64,000 nucleotides of DNA, taken from positions 875,501 through 939,500 of the forward strand of contig NC_071340.1 of the NCBI RefSeq assembly GCF_027744825.2. Direction: 5' to 3'. Both the position numbers and the translations under genes were made by a program. Within the stretch, counting starts at the first letter, position 1. Every line of letters starts with the position of its first letter. The DNA is from Synchiropus splendidus. Its lineage: Eukaryota > Chordata > Actinopteri > Syngnathiformes > Callionymidae. The notes under the pieces were generated by a model. It was not told where the DNA came from, did no database searches, and saw only the letters and a list, made by a program, of their open reading frames with translations. Shown piece after piece: positions 1 through 12,408 of this stretch.

Positions 1-188
1 CTTATGTCAGGCTGAAAAGCGTTTTTGTGCATTGTGCCATAACTTTTCAGGGAAGCTTCAGAACATGAAATTTTAAACTCCCACTATAGCAGAAAGGGTC
101 TTTCTAGTAGTTGCACATCAAATCTAAACTGTCTGAAGTGTTTTTCCAAAGTTATCAACACTTTTATGTTTGGCGTTCCGAAACCCAC
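1..188 (+). repeat. First monomer, with two private changes
   Basis: Class c1 monomer in perfect phase with the rest. It has C to G at position 6 (CTTATGTCAG) and C to A at position 77 (TTTTAAACTC). I did not see either change elsewhere. The window edge falls exactly on the chosen monomer boundary by chance or by how the window was cut; the array evidently continues to the left. Confidence 0.9.
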
Positions 189-376
189 CTTATCTCAGGC
201 TGAAAAGCGTTTTTGTGCATTGTGCCATAACTTTTCAGGGAAGCTTCAGAACATGAAATTTTAACCTCCCACTATAGCAGAAAGGGTCTTTCTAGTAGTT
301 GCACATCAAATCTAAACTGTCTGAAGTGTTTTTCCAAAGTTATCAACACTTTTATGTTTGGCGTTCCGAAACCCAC
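189..376 (+). repeat. Representative consensus (class c1) monomer
   Basis: This copy carries the majority base at every diagnostic position and serves as the reference for numbering. Hand count gives 73 G/C of 188 (about 39%). It has three CpGs, at positions 20-21, 174-175 and 179-180. Short dyads are TCAG-G-CTGA at 7-15, GAAGCTTC at 52-59 (containing HindIII), and AAAGT...ACTTT at 148-152/160-164 around a 7-base loop. A-tracts and T-tracts lie at 22-26, 43-47, 67-76, 141-145 and 162-165. Because 188 is not a multiple of 3, any reading frame shifts by two bases per copy, so no frame can stay open through the array. Confidence 0.95.
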
Positions 377-1316
377 CTTATCTCAGGCTGAAAAGCGTTT
401 TTGTGCATTGTGCCATAACTTTTCAGGGAAGCTTCAGAACATGAAATTTTAACCTCCCACTATAGCAGAAAGGGTCTTTCTAGTAGTTGCACATCAAATC
501 TAAGCTGTCTGAAGTGTTTTTCAAAAGTTATCAACACTTTTATGTTTGGCGTTCCGAAACCCACCTTATCTCAGGCTGAAAAGCGTTTTTGTGCATTGTG
601 CCATAACTTTTCAGGAAAGCTTCAGAACATGAAATTTTAACCTCCCACTATAGCAGAAAGGGTCTTTCTATTAGTTGCACATCAAATCTAAACTGTCTGA
701 AGTGTTTTTCCAAAGTTATCAACACTTTTATGTTTGGCGTTCCGAAACCCACCTTATCTCAGGCTGAAAAGCGTTTTTACGCATTGTGCCATAACTTTTC
801 AGGGAAGCTTCAGAACATGAAATTTTAACCTCCCACTATAGCAGAAAGGGTCTTTCTAGTAGGTGCACATCAAATCTAAGCTCTCTGAAGTGTTTTTCGA
901 AAGTTATCAACACTTTTATGTTTGGCGTTCCGAAACCCACCTTATCTCAGGCTGAAAAGCGTTTTTGTGCATTGTGCCATAACTTTTCAGGAAAGCTTCA
1001 GAACATGAAATTTTAACCTCCCACTATAGCAGAAAGTGTCTTTCTAGTAGTTGCACATCAAATCTAAACTGTCTGAAGTGTTTTTCCAAAGTTATCAACA
1101 CTTTTATGTTTGGCGTTCCGAAACCCACCTTATCTCAGGCTGAAAAGCGTTTTTGTGCATTGTGCCATAACTTTTCAGGAAAGCTTCAGAACATGAAATT
1201 TTAACCTCCCACTATAGCAGAAAGGGTCTTTCTAGTAGTTGCACATCAAATCTAAACTGTCTGAAGTGTTTTTCCAAAGTTATCAACACTTTTATGTTTG
1301 GCGTTCCGAAACCCAC

Positions 1317-1504
1317 CTTATCTCAGGCTGAAAAGCGTTTTTGTGCATTGTGCCATAACTTTTCAGGGAAGCTTCAGAACATCAAATTTTAACCTCCCAC
1401 TGTAGCAGAAAGGGTCTTTCTAGTAGTTGCACATCAAATCTAAGCTGTCTGAAGTGTTTTTCAAAAGTTATCAACACTTTTATGTTTGGCGTTCCGAAAC
1501 CCAC
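1317..1504 (+). repeat. c2* marker monomer (67C, 86G)
   Basis: Carries ACATCAAAT and ACTGTAGC with the c2 right half (128G, 147A). The same rare combination is found at 32149, 34029, 52453, 53581, 55273 and, with 85A, at 63169. The copies at 32149, 52453, 53581 and 63169 also share GCAAAAAG, which splits the set into two sublineages. Useful as a phase marker for the L block. Confidence 0.85.
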
Positions 1505-4500
1505 CTTATCTCAGGCTGAAAAGCGTTTTTGTGCATTGTGCCATAACTTTTCAGGAAAGCTTCAGAACATGAAATTTTAACCTCCCACTATAGCAGAAAG
1601 GGTCTTTCTAGTAGTTGCACATCAAATCTAAACTGTCTGAAGTGTTTTTCCAAAGTTATCAACACTTTTATGTTTGGCGTTCCGAAACCCACCTTATCTC
1701 AGGCTGAAAAGCGTTTTTACGCATTGTGCCATAACTTTTCAGGGAAGCTTCAGAACATGAAATTTTAACCTCCCACTATAGCAGAAAGGGTCTTTCTAGT
1801 AGTTGCACATCAAATCTAAACTGTCTGAAGTGTTTTTCCAAAGTTATTAACACTTTTATGTTTGGCGTTCCGAAACCCACCTTATCTCAGGCTGAAAAGC
1901 GTTTTTGTGCATTGTGCCATAACTTTTCAGGGAAGCTTCAGAACATGAAATTTTAACCTCCCACTATAGCAGAAAGGGTCTTTCTAGTAGTTGCACATCA
2001 AATCTAAACTGTCTGAAGTGTTTTTCCAAAGTTATCAACACTTTTATGTTTGGCGTTCCGAAACCCACCTTATCTCAGGCTGAAAAGCGTTTTTGTGCAT
2101 TGTGCCATAACTTTTCAGGGAAGCTTCAGAACATGAAATTTTAACCTCCCACTATAGCAGAAAGGGTCTTTCTAGTAGGTGCACATCAAATCTAAGCTCT
2201 CTGAAGTGTTTTTCGAAAGTTATCAACACTTTTATGTTTGGCGTTCCGAAACCCACCTTATCTCAGGCTGAAAAGCGTTTTTGTGCATTGTGCCATAACT
2301 TTTCAGGAAAGCTTCAGAACATGAAATTTTAACCTCCCACTATAGCAGAAAGGGTCTTTCTAGTAGTTGCACATCAAATCTAAACTGTCTGAAGTGTTTT
2401 TCCAAAGTTATCAACACTTTTGTGTTTGGCGTTCCGAAACCCACCTTATCTCAGGCTGAAAACCGTTTTTACGCATTGTGCCATAACTTTTCAGGGAAGC
2501 TTCAGAACATGAAATTTTAACCTCCCACTATAGCAGAAAGGGTCTTTCTAGTAGGTGCACATCAAATCTAAGCTCTCTGAAGTGTTTTTCGAAAGTTATC
2601 AACACTTTTATGTTAGGCGTTCCGAAACCCACCTTATCTCAGGCTGAAAAGCGTTTTTGTGCATTGTGCCATAACTTTTCAGGAAAGCTTCAGAACATGA
2701 AATTTTAACCTCCCACTATAGCAGAAAGTGTCTTTCTAGTAGTTGCACTTCAAATCTAAACTGTCTGAAGTGTTTTTCCAAAGTTATTAACACTTTTATG
2801 TTTGGCGTTCCGAAACCCACCTTATCTCAGGCTGAAAAGCGTTTTTGTGCATTGTGCCATAACTTTTCAGGGAAGCTTCAGAACATGAAATTTTAACCTC
2901 CCACTATAGCAGAAAGGGTCTTTCTAGTAGTTGCACATCAAATCTAAACTGTCTGAAGTGTTTTTCCAAAGTTATCAACACTTTTATGTTTGGCGTTCCG
3001 AAACCCACCTTATCTCAGGCTGAAAAGCGTTTTTGTGCATTGTGCCATAACTTTTCAGGAAAGCTTCAGAACATGAAATTTTAACCTCCCACTATAGCAG
3101 AAAGTGTCTTTCTAGTAGTTGCACATCAAATCTAAACTGTCTGAAGTGTTTTTCCAAAGTTATTAACACTTTTATGTTTGGCGTTCCGAAACCCACCTTA
3201 TCTCAGGCTGAAAAGCGTTTTTGTGCATTGTGCCATAACTTTTCAGGGAAGCTTCAGAACATGAAATTTTAACCTCCCACTATAGCAGAAAGGGTCTTTC
3301 TAGTAGTTGCACATCAAATCTAAACTGTCTGAAGTGTTTTTCCAAAGTTATCAACACTTTTATGTTTGGCGTTCCGAAACCCACCTTATCTCAGGCTGAA
3401 AAGCGTTTTTACGCATTGTGCCATAACTTTTCAGGGAAGCTTCAGAACATGAAATTTTAACCTCCCACTATAGCAGAAAGGGTCTTTCTAGTAGGTGCAC
3501 ATCAAATCTAAGCTCTCTGAAGTGTTTTTCGAAAGTTATCAACACTTTTATGTTTGGCGTTCCGAAACCCACCTTATCTCAGGCTGAAAAGCGTTTTTGT
3601 GCATTGTGCCATAACTTTTCAGGGAAGCTTCAGAACATGAAATTTTAACCTCCCACTATAGCAGAAAGGGTCTTTCTAGTAGTTGCACATCAAATCTAAA
3701 CTGTCTGAAGTGTTTTTCCAAAGTTATCAACACTTTTATGTTTGGCGTTCCGAAACCCACCTTATCTCAGGCTGAAAAGCGTTTTTGTGCATTGTGCCAT
3801 AACTTTTCAGGGAAGCTTCAGAACATGAAATTTTAACCTCCCACAATAGCAGAAAGGGTCTTTCTAGTAGTTGCACATCAAATCTAAACTGTCTGAAGTG
3901 TTTTTCCAAAGTTATCAACACTTTTATGTTTGGCGTTCCGAAACCCACCTTATCTCAGGCTGAAAAGCGTTTTTGTGCATTGTGCCATAACTTTTCAGGG
4001 AAGCTTCAGAACATGAAATTTTAACCTCCCACTATAGCAGAAAGGGTCTTTCTAGTAGTTGCACATCAAATCTAAGCTGTCTAAAGTGTTTTTCAAAAGT
4101 TATCAACACTTTTATGTTTGGCGTTCCGAAACCCACCTTATCTCAGGCTGAAAAGCGTTTTTGTGCATTGTGCCATAACTTTTCAGGAAAGCTTCAGAAC
4201 ATGAAATTTTAACCTCCCACTATAGCAGAAAGGGTCTTTCTAGTAGTTGCACATCAAATCTAAACTGTCTGAAGTGTTTTTCCAAAGTTATCAACACTTT
4301 TATGTTTGGCGTTCCGAAACCCACCTTATCTCAGGCTGAAAAGCGTTTTTACGCATTGTGCCATAACTTTTCAGGGAAGCTTCAGAACATGAAATTTTAA
4401 CCTCCCACTATAGCAGAAAGGGTCTTTCTAGTAGGTGCCAATCAAATCTAAGCTCTCTGAAGTGTTTTTCGAAAGTTATCAACACTTTTATGTTTGGCGT

Positions 4501-4700
4501 TCCGAAACCCACCTTATCTCAGGCTGAAAAGCGTTTTTGTGCATTGTGCCATAACTTTTCAGGGAAGCTTCAGAACATGAAATTTTAACCTCCCACTATA
4601 GCAGAAAGGGTCTTTCTAGTAGGTGCACATCAAATCTAAGCTCTCTGAAGTGTTTTTCGAAAGTTATCAACACTTTTATGTTTGGCGTTCCGAAACCCAC

Positions 4701-5640
4701 CTTATCTCAGGCTGAAAAGCGTTTTTGTGCATTGTGCCATAACTTTTCAGGGAAGCTTCAGAACATGAAATTTTAACCTCCCACTATAGCAGAAAGGGTC
4801 TTTCTAGTAGTTGCACATCAAATCTAAACTGTCTGAAGTGTTTTTCCAAAGTTATCAACACTTTTATGTTTGGCGTTCCGAAACCCACCTTATCTCAGGC
4901 TGAAAAGCGTTTTTGTGCATTGTGCCATAACTTTTCAGGGAAGCTTCAGAACATGAAATTTTAACCTCCCACTATAGCAGAAAGTGTCTTTCTAGTAGTT
5001 GCACATCAAATCTAAACTGTCTGAAGTGTTTTTCCAAAGTTATTAACACTTTTATGTTTGGCGTTCCGAAACCCACCTTATCTCAGGCTGAAAAGCGTTT
5101 TTGTGCATTGTGCCATAACTTTTCAGGGAAGCTTCAGAACATGAAATTTTAACCTCCCACTATAGCAGAAAGGGTCTTTCTAGTAGTTGCACATCAAATC
5201 TAAACTGTCTGAAGTGTTTTTCCAAAGTTATCAACACTTTTATGTTTGGCGTTCCGAAACCCACCTTATCTCAGGCTGAAAAGCGTTTTTACGCATTGTG
5301 CCATAACTTTTCAGGGAAGCTTCAGAACATGAAATTTTAACCTCCCACTATAGCAGAAAGGGTCTTTCTAGTAGTTGCACATCAAATCTAAGCTGTCTGA
5401 AGTGTTTTTCAAAAGTTATCAACACTTTTATGTTTGGCGTTCCGAAACCCACCTTATCTCAGGCTGAAAAGCGTTTTTGTGCATTGTGCCATAACTTTTC
5501 AGGAAAGCTTCAGAACATGAAATTTTAACCTCCCACTATAGCAGAAAGGGTCTTTCTAGTAGTTGCACATCAAATCTAAACTGTCTGAAGTGTTTTTCCA
5601 AAGTTATCAACACTTTTATGTTTGGCGTTCCGAAACCCAC
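4701..5640 (+). repeat. Transition segment between L block and first HOR unit
   Basis: Five monomers (M25-M29): c1, an unusual GT/52G monomer with 97T and 156T, c1, c10, c3. The corresponding segment after L block copy 2 (from 38917) has a different order, so this is a rearranged junction. Nothing other than satellite is present. Confidence 0.75.
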
Positions 5641-7896
5641 CTTATCTCAGGCTGAAAAGCGTTTTTGTGCATTGTGCCATAACTTTTCAGGAAAGCTTCA
5701 GAACATGAAATTTTAACCTCCCACTATAGCAGAAAGTGTCTTTCTAGTAGTTGCACATCAAATCTAAACTGTCTGAAGTGTTTTTCAAAAGTTATTAACA
5801 CTTTTATGTTTGGCGTTCCGAAACCCACCTTATCTCAGGCTGAAAAGCGTTTTTGTGCATTGTGCCATAACTTTTCAGGGAAGCTTCAGAACATGAAATT
5901 TTAACCTCCCACTATAGCAGAAAGGGTCTTTCTAGTAGTTGCACATCAAATCTAAACTGTCTGAAGTGTTTTTCCAAAGTTATCAACACTTTTATGTTTG
6001 GCGTTCCGAAACCCACCTTATCTCAGGCTGAAAAGCGTTTTTGTGCATTGTGCCATAACTTTTCAGGAAAGCTTCAGAACATGAAATTTTAACCTCCCAC
6101 TATAGCAGAAAGGGTATTTCTAGTAGTTGCACATCAAATCTAAACTGTCTGAAGTGTTTTTCCAAAGTTATTAACACTTTTATGTTTGGCGTTCCGAAAC
6201 CCACCTTATCTCAGGCTGAAAAGCGTTTTTGTGCATTGTGCCATAACTTTTCAGGGAAGCTTCAGAACATGAAATTTTAACCTCCCACTATAGCAGAAAG
6301 GGTCTTTCTAGTAGTTGCACATCAAATCTAAACTGTCTGAAGTGTTTTTCCAAAGTTATCAACACTTTTATGTTTGGCGTTCCGAAACCCACCTTATCTC
6401 AGGCTGAAAAGCGTTTTTACGCATTGTGCCATAACTTTTCAGGGAAGCTTCAGAACATGAAATTTTAACCTCCCACTATAGCAGAAAGTGTCTTTCTAGT
6501 AGTTGCACATCAAATCTAAACTGTCTGAAGTGTTTTTCCAAAGTTATCAACACTTTTATGTTTGGCGTTCCGAAACCCACCTTATCTCAGGCTGAAAAGC
6601 GTTTTTGTGCATTGTGCCATAACTTTTCAGGGAAGCTTCAGAACATGAAATTTTAACCTCCCACTATAGCAGAAAGGGTCTTTCTAGTAGGTGCACATCA
6701 AATCTAAGCTGTCTGAAGTGTTTTTCCAAAGTTATCAACACTTTTATGTTTGGCGTTCCGAAACCCACCTTATCTCAGGCTGAAAAGCGTTTTTGTGCAT
6801 TGTGCCATAACTTTTCAGGGAAGCTTCAGAACATGAAATTTTAACCTCCCACTATAGCAGAAAGGGTCTTTCTAGTAGTTGCACATCAAATCTAAACTGT
6901 CTGAAGTGTTTTTCCAAAGTTATCAACACTTTTATGTTTGGCGTTCCGAAACCCACCTTATCTCAGGCTGAAAAGCGTTTTTACGCATTGTGCCATAACT
7001 TTTCAGGGAAGCTTCAGAACATGAAATTTTAACCTCCCACTATAGCAGAAAGGGTCTTTCTAGTAGGTGCACATCAAATCTAAGCTGTCTGAAGTGTTTT
7101 TCCAAAGTTATCAACACTTTTATGTTTGGCGTTCCGAAACCCACCTTATCTCAGGCTGAAAAGCGTTTTTGTGCATTGTGCCATAACTTTTCAGGAAAGC
7201 TTCAGAACATGAAATTTTAACCTCCCACTATAGCAGAAAGGGTCTTTCTAGTAGTTGCACATCAAATCTAAACTGTCTGAAGTGTTTTTCCAAAGTTATC
7301 AACACTTTTATGTTTGGCGTTCCGAAACCCACCTTATCTCAGGCTGAAAAGCGTTTTTGTGCATTGTGCCATAACTTTTCAGGAAAGCTTCAGAACATGA
7401 AATTTTAACCTCCCACTATAGCAGAAAGGGTCTTTCTAGTAGTTGCACATCAAATCTAAACTGTCTGAAGTGTTTTTCCAAAGTTATCAACACTTTTATG
7501 TTTGGCGTTCCGAAACCCACCTTATCTCAGGCTGAAAAGCGTTTTTGTGCATTGTGCCATAACTTTTCAGGGAAGCTTCAGAACATGAAATTTTAACCTC
7601 CCACTATAGCAGAAAGGGTCTTTCTAGTAGTTGCACATCAAATCTAAGCTGTCTGAAGTGTTTTTCAAAAGTTATCAACACTTTTATGTTTGGCGTTCCG
7701 AAACCCACCTTATCTCAGGCTGAAAAGCGTTTTTGTGCATTGTGCCATAACTTTTCAGGAAAGCTTCAGAACATGAAATTTTAACCTCCCACTATAGCAG
7801 AAAGGGTCTTTCTAGTAGTTGCACATCAAATCTAAACTGTCTGAAGTGTTTTTCCAAAGTTATCAACACTTTTATGTTTGGCGTTCCGAAACCCAC
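5641..7896 (+). repeat. HOR unit U1, 12-monomer form
   Basis: Starts with a c11 monomer at M30, used here as the unit start. Order: c11-c1-c12-c1-(AC+97T)-c14-c1-c15-c3-c3-c2-c3. Compared with the 15-mer it has one c1 instead of two before c12, lacks c19, and has an apparent chimeric monomer at 6393-6580 (AC left half like c16, 97T right half like c5). It is 2,256 bp long. Confidence 0.7.
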
Positions 7897-10800
7897 CTTA
7901 TCTCAGGCTGAAAAGCGTTTTTGTGCATTGTGCCATAACTTTTCAGGAAAGCTTCAGAACATGAAATTTTAACCTCCCACTATAGCAGAAAGTGTCTTTC
8001 TAGTAGTTGCACATCAAATCTAAACTGTCTGAAGTGTTTTTCAAAAGTTATTAACACTTTTATGTTTGGCGTTCCGAAACCCACCTTATCTCAGGCTGAA
8101 AAGCGTTTTTGTGCATTGTGCCATAACTTTTCAGGGAAGCTTCAGAACATGAAATTTTAACCTCCCACTATAGCAGAAAGGGTCTTTCTAGTAGTTGCAC
8201 ATCAAATCTAAACTGTCTGAAGTGTTTTTCCAAAGTTATCAACACTTTTATGTTTGGCGTTCCGAAACCCACCTTATCTCAGGCTGAAAAGCGTTTTTGT
8301 GCATTGTGCCATAACTTTTCAGGGAAGCTTCAGAACATGAAATTTTAACCTCCCACTATAGCAGAAAGGGTCTTTCTAGTAGTTGCACATAAAATCTAAA
8401 CTGTCTGAAGTGTTTTTCCAAAGTTATCAACACTTTTATGTTTGGCGTTCCGAAACCCACCTTATCTCAGGCTGAAAAGCGTTTTTGTGCATTGTGCCAT
8501 AACTTTTCAGGAAAGCTTCAGAACATGAAATTTTAACCTCCCACTATAGCAGAAAGGGTATTTCTAGTAGTTGCACATCAAATCTAAACTGTCTGAAGTG
8601 TTTTTCCAAAGTTATTAACACTTTTATGTTTGGCGTTCCGAAACCCACCTTATCTCAGGCTGAAAAGCGTTTTTGTGCATTGTGCCATAACTTTGCAGGG
8701 AAGCTTCAGAACATGAAATTTTAACCTCCCACTATAGCAGAAAGGGTCTTTCTAGTAGTTGCACATCAAATCTAAACTGTCTGAAGTGTTTTTCCAAAGT
8801 TATCAACACTTTTATGTTTGGCGTTCCGAAACCCACCTTATCTCAGGCTGAAAAGCGTTTTTACGCATTGTGCCATAACTTTTCAGGGAAGCTTCAGAAC
8901 ATGAAATTTTAACCTCCCACTATAGCAGAAAGGGTCTTTCTAGTAGTTGCACATCAAATCTAAACTGTCTGAAGTGTTTTTCCAAAGTTATCAACACTTT
9001 TATGTATGGCGTTCCGAAACCCACCTTATCTCAGGCTGAAAAGCGTTTTTGTGCATTGTGCCATAACTTTTCAGGGAAGCTTCAGAACATGAAATTTTAA
9101 CCTCCCACTATAGCAGAAAGGGTCTTTCTAGTAGGTGCACATCAAATCTAAGCTGTCTGAAGTGTTTTTCCAAAGTTATCAACACTTTTATGTTTGGCGT
9201 TCCGAAACCCACCTTATCTCAGGCTGAAAAGCGTTTTTGTGCATTGTGCCATAACTTTTCAGGGAAGCTTCAGAACATGAAATTTTAACCTCCCACTATA
9301 GCAGAAAGGGTCTTTCTAGTAGTTGCACATCAAATCTAAACTGTCTGAAGTGTTTTTCCAAAGTTATCAACACTTTTATGTTTGGCGTTCCGAAACCCAC
9401 CTTATCTCAGGCTGAAAAGCGTTTTTACGCATTGTGCCATAACTTTTCAGGGAAGCTTCAGAACATGAAATTTTAACCTCCCACTATAGCAGAAAGGGTC
9501 TTTCTAGTAGTTGCACATCAAATCTAAGCTGTCTGAAGTGTTTTTCAAAAGTTATCAACACTTTTATGTTTGGCGTTCCGAAACCCACCTTATCTCAGGC
9601 TGAAAAGCGTTTTTGTGCATTGTGCCATAACTTTTCAGGAAAGCTTCAGAACATGAAATTTTAACCTCCCACTATAGCAGAAAGGGTCTTTCTAGTAGTT
9701 GCACATCAAATCTAAACTGTCTGAAGTGTTTTTCCAAAGTTATCAACACTTTTATGTTTGGCGTTCCGAAACCCACCTTATCTCAGGCTGAAAAGCGTTT
9801 TTACGCATTGTGCCATAACTTTTCAGGGAAGCTTCAGAACATGAAATTTTAACCTCCCACTATAGCAGAAAGGGTCTTTCTAGTAGGTGCACATCAAATC
9901 TAAGCTGTCTGAAGTGTTTTTCCAAAGTTATCAACACTTTTATGTTTGGCGTTCCGAAACCCACCTTATCTCAGGCTGAAAAGCGTTTTTGTGCATTGTG
10001 CCATAACTTTTCAGGAAAGCTTCAGAACATGAAATTTTAACCTCCCACTATAGCAGAAAGGGTCTTTCTAGTAGTTGCACATCAAATCTAAACTGTCTGA
10101 AGTGTTTTTCCAAAGTTATCAACACTTTTATGTTTGGCGTTCCGAAACCCACCTTATCTCAGGCTGAAAAGCGTTTTTGTGCATTGTGCCATAACTTTTC
10201 AGGGAAGCTTCAGAACATGAAATTTTAACCTCCCACTATAGCAGAAAGGGTCTTTCTAGTAGTTGCACATCAAATCTAAGCTGTCTGAAGTGTTTTTCAA
10301 AAGTTATCAACACTTTTATGTTTGGCGTTCCGAAACCCACCTTATCTCAGGCTGAAAAGCGTTTTTGTGCATTGTGCCATAACTTTTCAGGAAAGCTTCA
10401 GAACATGAAATTTTAACCTCCCACTATAGCAGAAAGTGTCTTTCTAGTAGTTGCACATCAAATCTAAACTGTCTGAAGTGTTTTTCCAAAGTTATCAACA
10501 CTTTTATGTTTGGCGTTCCGAAACCCACCTTATCTCAGGCTGAAAAGCGTTTTTACGCATTGTGCCATAACTTTTCAGGGAAGCTTCAGAACATGAAATT
10601 TTAACCTCCCACTATAGCAGAAAGGGTCTTTCTAGTAGGTGCACATCAAATCTAAACTGTCTGAAGTGTTTTTCCAAAGTTATCAACACATTTATGTTTG
10701 GCGTTCCGAAACCCACCTTATCTCAGGCTGAAAAGCGTTTTTGTGCATTGTGCCATAACTTTTCAGGGAAGCTTCAGAACATGAAATTTTAACCTCCCAC

Positions 10801-12408
10801 TATAGCAGAAAGGGTCTTTCTAGTAGTTGCACATCAAATCTAAACTGTCTGAAGTGTTTTTCCAAAGTTATCAACACTTTTATGTTTGGCGTTCCGAAAC
10901 CCACCTTATCTCAGGCTGAAAAGCGTTTTTACGCATTGTGCCATAACTTTTCAGGGAAGCTTCAGAACATGAAATTTTAACCTCCCACTATAGCAGAAAG
11001 GATCTTTCTAGTAGGTGCACATCAAATCTAAGCTCTCTGAAGTGTTTTTCGAAAGTTATCAACACTTTTATGTTTGGCGTTCCGAAACCCACCTTATCTC
11101 AGGCTGAAAAGCGTTTTTGTGCATTGTGCCATAACTTTTCAGGAAAGCTTCAGAACATGAAATTTGAACCTCCCACTATAGCAGAAAGGGTCTTTCTAGT
11201 AGTTGCACATCAAATCTAAACTGTCTGAAGTGTTTTTCCAAAGTTATTAACACTTTTATGTTTGGCGTTCCGAAACCCACCTTATCTCAGGCTGAAAAGC
11301 GTTTTTGTGCATTGTGCCATAACTTTTCAGGTAAGCTTCAGAACATGAAATTTTAACCTCCCACTATAGCAGAAAGGGTCTTTCTAGTAGTTGCACATCA
11401 AATCTAAACTGTCTGAAGTGTCTTTCCAAAGTTATCAACACTTTTATGTTTGGCGTTCCGAAACCCACCTTATCTCAGGCTGAAAAGCGTTTTTGTGCAT
11501 TGTGCCATAACTTTTCAGGAAAGCTTCAGAACATGAAATTTTAACCTCCCACTATAGCAGAAAGGGTCTTTCTAGTAGTTGCACATCAAATCTAAACTGT
11601 CTGAAGTGTTTTTCCAAAGTTATCAACACTTTTATGTTTGGCGTTCCGAAACCCACCTTATCTCAGGCTGAAAAGCGTTTTTACGCATTGTGCCATAACT
11701 TTTCAGGGAAGCTTCAGAACATGAAATTTTAACCTCCCACTATAGCAGAAAGGGTCTTTCTAGTAGGTGCACATCAAATCTAAGCTCTCTGAAGTGTTTT
11801 TCGAAAGTTATCAACACTTTTATGTTTGGCGTTCCGAAACCCACCTTATCTCAGGCTGAAAAGCGTTTTTGTGCATTGTGCCATAACTTTTCAGGAAAGC
11901 TTCAGAACATGAAATTTTAACCTCCCACTATAGCAGAAAGGGTCTTTCTAGTAGTTGCACATCAAATCTAAACTGTCTGAAGTGTTTTTCCAAAGTTATC
12001 AACACTTTTATGTTTGGCGTTCCGAAACCCACCTTATCTCAGGCTGAAAAGCGTTTTTACGCATTGTGCCATAACTTTTCAGGGAAGCTTCAGAACATGA
12101 AATTTTAACCTCCCACTATAGCAGAAAGGGTCTTTCTAGTAGTTGCACATCAAATCTAAGCTGTCTGAAGTGTTTTTCAAAAGTTATCAACACTTTTATG
12201 TTTGGCGTTCCGAAACCCACCTTATCTCAGGCTGAAAAGCGTTTTTGTGCATTGTGCCATAACTTTTCAGGAAAGCTTCAGAACATGAAATTTTAACCTC
12301 CCACTATAGCAGAAAGGGTCTTTCTAGTAGTTGCACATCAAATCTAAACTGTCTGAAGTGTTTTTCCAAAGTTATCAACACTTTTATGTTTGGCGTTCCG
12401 AAACCCAC
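7897..12408 (+). repeat. HOR unit U2, 24-monomer form
   Basis: M42-M65: c11-c1-c1-c12-c1-c16-c14-c1-c10-c3-c15-c3-c2-c5-(AC+111G)-c1-c4-c18-c1-c3-c4-c3-c10-c3; 4,512 bp. It begins like the 15-mer core and then carries extra monomers. These include the c4(98A)-c18-c1(CTTTCC)-c3-c4 block seen again at 18425 and 46249. Private changes include ACATAAAATC near 8390, CTTTGCAGGG near 8695, TATGTATGGCG near 9002, ACACATTTA near 10686 and AATTTGAACC near 11162. Confidence 0.7.
10905..11844 (+). repeat. Five-monomer marked block, copy 1
   Basis: M58-M62: c4 with AAAGGATC (98A), c18, c1 with GTGTCTTTCC, c3, c4. The same five-monomer signature recurs at 18425-19364 (40 monomers later) and 46249-47188 (148 monomers after that). 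Its first two transitions carry extra private changes (TTTGAACC, CAGGTAAG) absent from the other copies. Confidence 0.8.

Larger units (their letters stand above)
1..4700 (+). repeat. L block, copy 1 (25 monomers)
   Basis: Monomers M0-M24, class order c1-c1-c2-c3-c4-c5-c3-c2*-c3-c6-c1-c7-c3-c4-c8-c1-c8-c1-c4-c1-c1-c2-c3-c4-c7. Private markers identify the block: M7 with ACATCAAAT and ACTGTAGC; M12 with CTTTTGTGTTTGG; M13 with GAAAACCG and TGTTAGGCG; M21 with GTCTAAAG; M23 with GTGCCAATC. The same markers recur in the same order at 32713-38916 and 54145-58468. This copy lacks the 9-monomer internal duplication of the second copy. Confidence 0.85.

Noticed and set aside
152..160. DnaA-box-like TTATCAACA
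   Set aside because: It has one mismatch to TTATNCACA, is repeated in almost every monomer, and lies in eukaryotic-type satellite DNA. No origin features accompany it.
175..187. RNA polymerase III B-box-like GTTCCGAAACCC
   Set aside because: It would resemble a tRNA T-arm only if one C were removed. No A box lies at a suitable distance, and there is no tRNA fold or terminator context specific to it.
172..190. Possible CENP-B box around GGCGTTCCGAAACCC
   Set aside because: On the reverse strand TTCG is present, but the required A and CGGG at fixed spacing are not. The 147G variant (TTCGAAAG) also lacks CCCG at the right distance.
3736..3948. 70-codon open frame on the minus strand, GTG start, also at 20844-21056, 23664-23876 and 27048-27260
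   Set aside because: These are accidents of the repeat. On the minus strand the frame normally meets TAG inside ACTATAGC. The T85A change (CACAATAGC) removes that stop in exactly these four monomers. The frame spans one monomer plus 25 bases, starts at GTG, and has no coding context. In the similar monomer at 63169 the 67C change puts a TGA in the same frame.
4421..4450. CCAAT box created by GTGCCAATC (also near 38655, 58395 and 59710)
   Set aside because: It arises from a two-base difference in a few monomers that spread with the L block. There is no promoter or transcript context, so it is treated only as a lineage marker.
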